A stretch of 8,745 nt of DNA from Euryarchaeota archaeon UBA552 (GTDB lineage: Archaea; Thermoplasmatota; Poseidoniia; Poseidoniales; Thalassarchaeaceae). Location of the stretch: positions 1 to 8,745 of the forward strand of contig DAMH01000024.1 of NCBI GenBank assembly GCA_002499585.1, given 5' to 3'. The position numbers and the translations under genes were made by a program. The notes under the pieces are model-generated. The model saw only the letters and a program-made list of their open reading frames with translations, had not been told where the DNA came from and did no database searches. Shown piece after piece: positions 6,152-8,745 of the stretch; positions within the stretch are counted from its first letter, which is position 1, and every line of letters starts with the position of its first letter.

Positions 6152-6730
6152 ATGATCAGGATCTTGCTGGCAGGATCAGCATGCTTTGGAATGACTATTC
6201 TAGTTTTCATGATTTGGGGAATAGGGCTATACAACAGAATTGTTCGCATGGAAAACAGATGTGACCAATCATGGAGCAACGTAGATGTTGAATTACAACG
6301 CAGATATGATCAATTGACCAGCCTTGTTGAAACGGTAAAAGGATATGCAGCACATGAAAAGGACCTTTTTGAGAGGTTTGCCGATGCAAGAATGGCAGCT
6401 GCCGGGGCATCTTCGGGAGGGGATATCGGAAAGGTTTCGAAGAATGAGGCTCTCCTTGGTCAAATGCTGCCAAAAATATATGCCGTGGCGGAACAATACC
6501 CCGATCTCAAAGCGAATCAAAACTTTGTGTCACTGCAGCAACAGATTGGAGACATTGAAATCGGTATCAGTGACAGGCGAGAGACGTACAATGCAGAAGC
6601 GACGAATTTCAACAATCTGATCGAGGTGTTTCCGAACGTCATCATCGCAAACTGGATGAATAAATCAGAGTTGGAGATGTTTGAGATGGACGACCAGGGT
6701 CAGAGGCAAAGACCCTCGTTGGCGTTTTAA
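6152..6730 (+). CDS. lemA: LemA family membrane protein
   Basis: This is a member of the LemA family, membrane-anchored coiled-coil proteins of undefined biochemical function. An N-terminal transmembrane helix spans about residues 3-26. The family core YNRIVRMENRCDQSWSNVDV follows, then RYDQLTSLVETVKGYAAHE, the helical middle section, QQQIGDIEIGISDRRETYN, and the conserved FPNVIIANWM near the C terminus. The length (192 aa) is typical. The helical body is expected on one face of the membrane with the short N terminus on the other. The ATG at 6152 gives the helix directly after the start; only a weak GGGAT precedes it. It lies 36 bp after the Nudix/MBL gene and 40 bp before the alpha/beta hydrolase, so co-transcription is likely. 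LemA genes often neighbour membrane peptidase genes; here a secreted subtilase lies two genes downstream. Confidence 0.92.
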   Translation: MIRILLAGSACFGMTILVFMIWGIGLYNRIVRMENRCDQSWSNVDVELQRRYDQLTSLVETVKGYAAHEKDLFERFADARMAAAGASSGGDIGKVSKNEALLGQMLPKIYAVAEQYPDLKANQNFVSLQQQIGDIEIGISDRRETYNAEATNFNNLIEVFPNVIIANWMNKSELEMFEMDDQGQRQRPSLAF

Positions 6731-6770
6731 TCGGGTTTCCAATTGTCTGGCGAAAATATGAGGGTGAATT

Positions 6771-7622
6771 ATGGATAATCCTTGGAATATGATCCCAAAT
6801 ATAGAGGGTGTTGTCGTTGAGTCAAAAATGATAGAGATGTACGATGACTGGCTTGTCAGAGTCATGTTCTTCAAACCTGAGAAAATTGAGAATTCCACGC
6901 CTTTGGTACTCGTTCCCGGCTGGAACAGTATCTATGAGGGTTGGCGGCAAATAGTTGAGGCATGGGCCAAAAAAAGAGAGGTAATTTACATAGAAACCCG
7001 GGAAAAGGCTAGTGCTATTTCAAAAGGTAAATTGACGAGATCAAATCTATCGATCACTCAAACAGTTTCCGATTTGGATGCGATCAAGGAAAAGTGTCCA
7101 ACAATCGGATCAGGGTGCGACTGGTTCGCGTCCTCCCTAGGAGCCACTTCTGTTTTGGAGGCCTTGAAGTCAGGGGTTTTTACAGCTAACAGCGTGTCCC
7201 TGCTCGCGCCAAACGTCAGTTTCAGATTCCCACTTTGGAGCAGGCCACTGATACTAATGCCGAGTCTCCTTTACCCGCCCTTGGTAAGATTTGCAATATT
7301 CTACTTAGACCTTAAACTGAAGGAGGAGGGTCAAAAAATCAGATACAGAAGAACGTTGTTGGCCTCCGATGTGAGGCGTTTGAGGTTAAGTGCATTGTCA
7401 AATGGGTCGTACCAAATGGATTTGGATTTTGACTCTGTGGATACCAGAATAGCCCTTATCACCGCAGAGTCAGATGCACTTCATGCCGACACTGCGGTCA
7501 GCCTCCTCATGGAAAGATTGGAAAACGGTTCAATCATAAACGTTCCAAGTAACCAATTCGCACACAATCCAGAGGTCATACCGATACTGGAAGCATTCCA
7601 AAAAGGCGACAAGCCCTCCTAA
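6771..7622 (+). CDS. Alpha/beta hydrolase-fold protein
   Basis: This is probably a cytosolic serine hydrolase (esterase, thioesterase or lipase-like); the substrate is unknown. The early strand and oxyanion-type turn are LVLVPGWNS. The nucleophile elbow is ASSLG at 120-124 with Ser122; the usual first Gly of GxSxG is Ala, still a small residue and compatible with activity. The acid is probably Asp235 (TAESDALH) and the base His265 (FAHNPE), in the canonical order. Between elbow and acid lies a cap-like hydrophobic section (about 150-185) rich in Pro, Leu and Phe that could bind a lipid-like substrate or a membrane. There is no signal peptide. The ATG at 6771 is supported by AGGGTG at 6761-6766. 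The length, 283 aa, is normal. It sits between lemA and the subtilase gene on the same strand. Confidence 0.82.
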   Translation: MDNPWNMIPNIEGVVVESKMIEMYDDWLVRVMFFKPEKIENSTPLVLVPGWNSIYEGWRQIVEAWAKKREVIYIETREKASAISKGKLTRSNLSITQTVSDLDAIKEKCPTIGSGCDWFASSLGATSVLEALKSGVFTANSVSLLAPNVSFRFPLWSRPLILMPSLLYPPLVRFAIFYLDLKLKEEGQKIRYRRTLLASDVRRLRLSALSNGSYQMDLDFDSVDTRIALITAESDALHADTAVSLLMERLENGSIINVPSNQFAHNPEVIPILEAFQKGDKPS

Positions 7623-7688
7623 ATCGCAAAAAATTCAGTCATATGGAAGTTGACATTATACAGGGTCTGCTACATAGAGGTACTAGAC
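7623..7688 (+). promoter_or_regulatory. Upstream region of the subtilase gene
   Basis: This 66-bp gap contains a TATA-like CATTATA at 7654-7660 and a GAGGT Shine-Dalgarno at 7676-7680, eight bases before the ATG at 7689. The two compete as signals: a transcript from that TATA box would begin at about 7683 and would lose the Shine-Dalgarno. Either translation uses the Shine-Dalgarno on a longer operon message, or a near-leaderless mRNA is made locally. Confidence 0.4.
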
Positions 7689-8745
7689 ATGCGTCAAACT
7701 TTGCCCGCCCGAGCATTAATTCTCTCGTTCCTTTTGCTTGTCATGGATGCTTCCGCGGGGGCTTCGGCCGTAACAAATACGTCAATGTCAACAAACCAAG
7801 AATGCAGCGAAGGTTGGTGCTTTTCCGATAACATTGGCCATCCATATGCCCCTCCTGATTCCAGCCCCCCCGTTGAAGAACCTGGATGGTGGAAATCATA
7901 CGGATGGGACTCGAACCGGAATGGGATGGACGACCGATTGGAGAGAATAATTTCCGGAGAGTCAGAATCCATTTCTCCGAGCTCGATAATCGGACCAGAC
8001 AATAGAACGACCGTGGCGATAGTGGTGAACTACGAATGGCACCCTGGTCCTACGGACGAATCCAAGTTGACATCGACCTTGGAAGACCACGGATGGGATC
8101 GACCTGATTCATGGTTTTTCAAAATGGATATTCTGGATTCAATTGTACTTGACAGAGTTCCTGTATCAGCATTATGGGATGTCCTTTCTCTCCCAGGCGT
8201 TGTATTAATAGAACAACAGAATGTTTTGGAGCCCTACTTGGATGTGGCAACCAAAGGATCGAAGGTCAGGGCGAGTGATCTGTATCAGGATTCTTTCTGG
8301 AGCAACGGATACATGGGGGATGGAGTCGTGATTGCCATTCTTGATACTGGCGTGGACAATGAGCATTTCTCTCTCGATGACTTCTCTGATTCTAATCAAG
8401 ACAATGAAAATCAACCAAGTGACATCCCTGATCAAAAATGGATTGCGGGGTGTGATGCGACATCGAGTAATCAGGTTGAGTGCTCTGACGGTAACTTCGA
8501 CCCGGACGACGGTGACGGTCATGGCACACATGTGGCTGGAATCGCTCTGGGTACCGGAGATTCGGACAGGGTAAACATAGGATACTCCCCTGGTTCTTTT
8601 CTTGTTGATGTAAAGGTTCTAAATGACATCGGCACGACCAATTCTCAGGCGTCTCTGAAGGGAATAAATTGGGTGGCGAACAATGCTGAGACGGATTGGG
8701 GGAACAACCAGTCCAGCAGGGGCATCGACGTAATGTCGATGTCCT
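7689..8745 (+). CDS. Secreted S8 (subtilisin-like) serine peptidase, 3' end beyond window
   Basis: The first 352 codons of an exported subtilase are present; the frame stays open to the window edge. Residues 1-27 are a signal peptide (basic start, then LILSFLLLVM, with cleavage likely after SAGASA). Residues about 28-200 are a pro-region: it contains Cys39/Cys44, an EF-hand-like loop DSNRNGMDDRLE at 74-85, and from about 100 an inhibitor-like section ending in VPVSALWDVLSLPGVVLIEQ. The catalytic domain begins about 205: Asp219 in VIAILDTGVD and His278 in GHGTHVAGI. The oxyanion Asn and catalytic Ser are not in view. Cys255 and Cys265 could pair. The stretch between Asp and His is acidic (DDFSDSNQDNENQ), consistent with calcium binding or seawater salinity. 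The role is extracellular protein degradation or processing, inferred from family and signal peptide. Confidence 0.92.
   Translation, partial: MRQTLPARALILSFLLLVMDASAGASAVTNTSMSTNQECSEGWCFSDNIGHPYAPPDSSPPVEEPGWWKSYGWDSNRNGMDDRLERIISGESESISPSSIIGPDNRTTVAIVVNYEWHPGPTDESKLTSTLEDHGWDRPDSWFFKMDILDSIVLDRVPVSALWDVLSLPGVVLIEQQNVLEPYLDVATKGSKVRASDLYQDSFWSNGYMGDGVVIAILDTGVDNEHFSLDDFSDSNQDNENQPSDIPDQKWIAGCDATSSNQVECSDGNFDPDDGDGHGTHVAGIALGTGDSDRVNIGYSPGSFLVDVKVLNDIGTTNSQASLKGINWVANNAETDWGNNQSSRGIDVMSMS

Noticed and set aside
6152..6190. Possible lipobox (Cys near residue 11 of LemA)
   Set aside because: The residues before the Cys (GSAC) do not fit the lipobox consensus, and the hydrophobic segment continues well past it as a transmembrane helix.
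7643..7831. Plus-strand 62-codon frame before and over the subtilase start
   Set aside because: It overlaps the signal peptide and pro-region of the subtilase in another frame, and its Arg/Cys-rich translation has no recognisable features.
1..8745. CRISPR array, insertion sequence, prophage or defence island
   Set aside because: No spaced repeats, terminal inverted repeats, transposase, integrase or nuclease/effector domains were found; the gene content is metabolic and housekeeping.

Overview
The window looks like ordinary chromosomal DNA from a mesophilic archaeon. The best guess is a marine planktonic euryarchaeon of the Marine Group II / Poseidoniales type, within Thermoplasmatota, at moderate confidence (about 0.5). 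The grounds are an archaeal-style two-gene 2-oxoacid:ferredoxin oxidoreductase with the gamma domain fused to alpha, a GYD-domain protein, a secreted subtilase with a calcium-loop-like acidic motif in its pro-region, free use of AGA/AGG and ATA codons, a mix of Shine-Dalgarno and apparently leaderless starts, and no obvious bacterial -10/-35 promoters. No phylogenetic marker is present, so the assignment is inference.

Left part (1-3057), plus strand: korA-like (fused gamma-alpha, from 107) and korB-like genes overlap at a GTGA junction. Together they encode a CoA-dependent oxidoreductase that decarboxylates a 2-oxoacid, probably 2-oxoglutarate, to an acyl-CoA and reduces ferredoxin. A tRNA-Gln(CUG) gene with an encoded CCA end follows after 56 bp.

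Middle part (3093-4496), minus strand and convergent with the tRNA: a compact run made of an aldo/keto reductase, a 62-residue single-pass membrane protein that starts in an ATGA overlap with the reductase, and a GYD-domain protein. A 113-bp divergent intergenic region separates this run from the next block. It holds a palindrome, a repeated CGATTG motif and a TATA-like box.

Right part (4610-8745), plus strand with gaps of 36, 40 and 66 bp: a three-part fusion (Nudix, metallo-beta-lactamase, winged helix), a LemA-family membrane protein, an alpha/beta hydrolase, and the first 352 codons of a secreted S8 subtilase. The subtilase has a signal peptide, a pro-region, and catalytic Asp and His; its catalytic Ser lies beyond the window.

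There is no gene-free stretch longer than about 115 bp. I see no mobile element, CRISPR array, prophage or recognisable defence cassette. The most interesting objects are the Nudix/MBL/wHTH fusion with an enlarged Nudix box, the small membrane protein in the reductase/GYD run, and the EF-hand-like loop in the subtilase pro-region. None of them amounts to a demonstrated new system.
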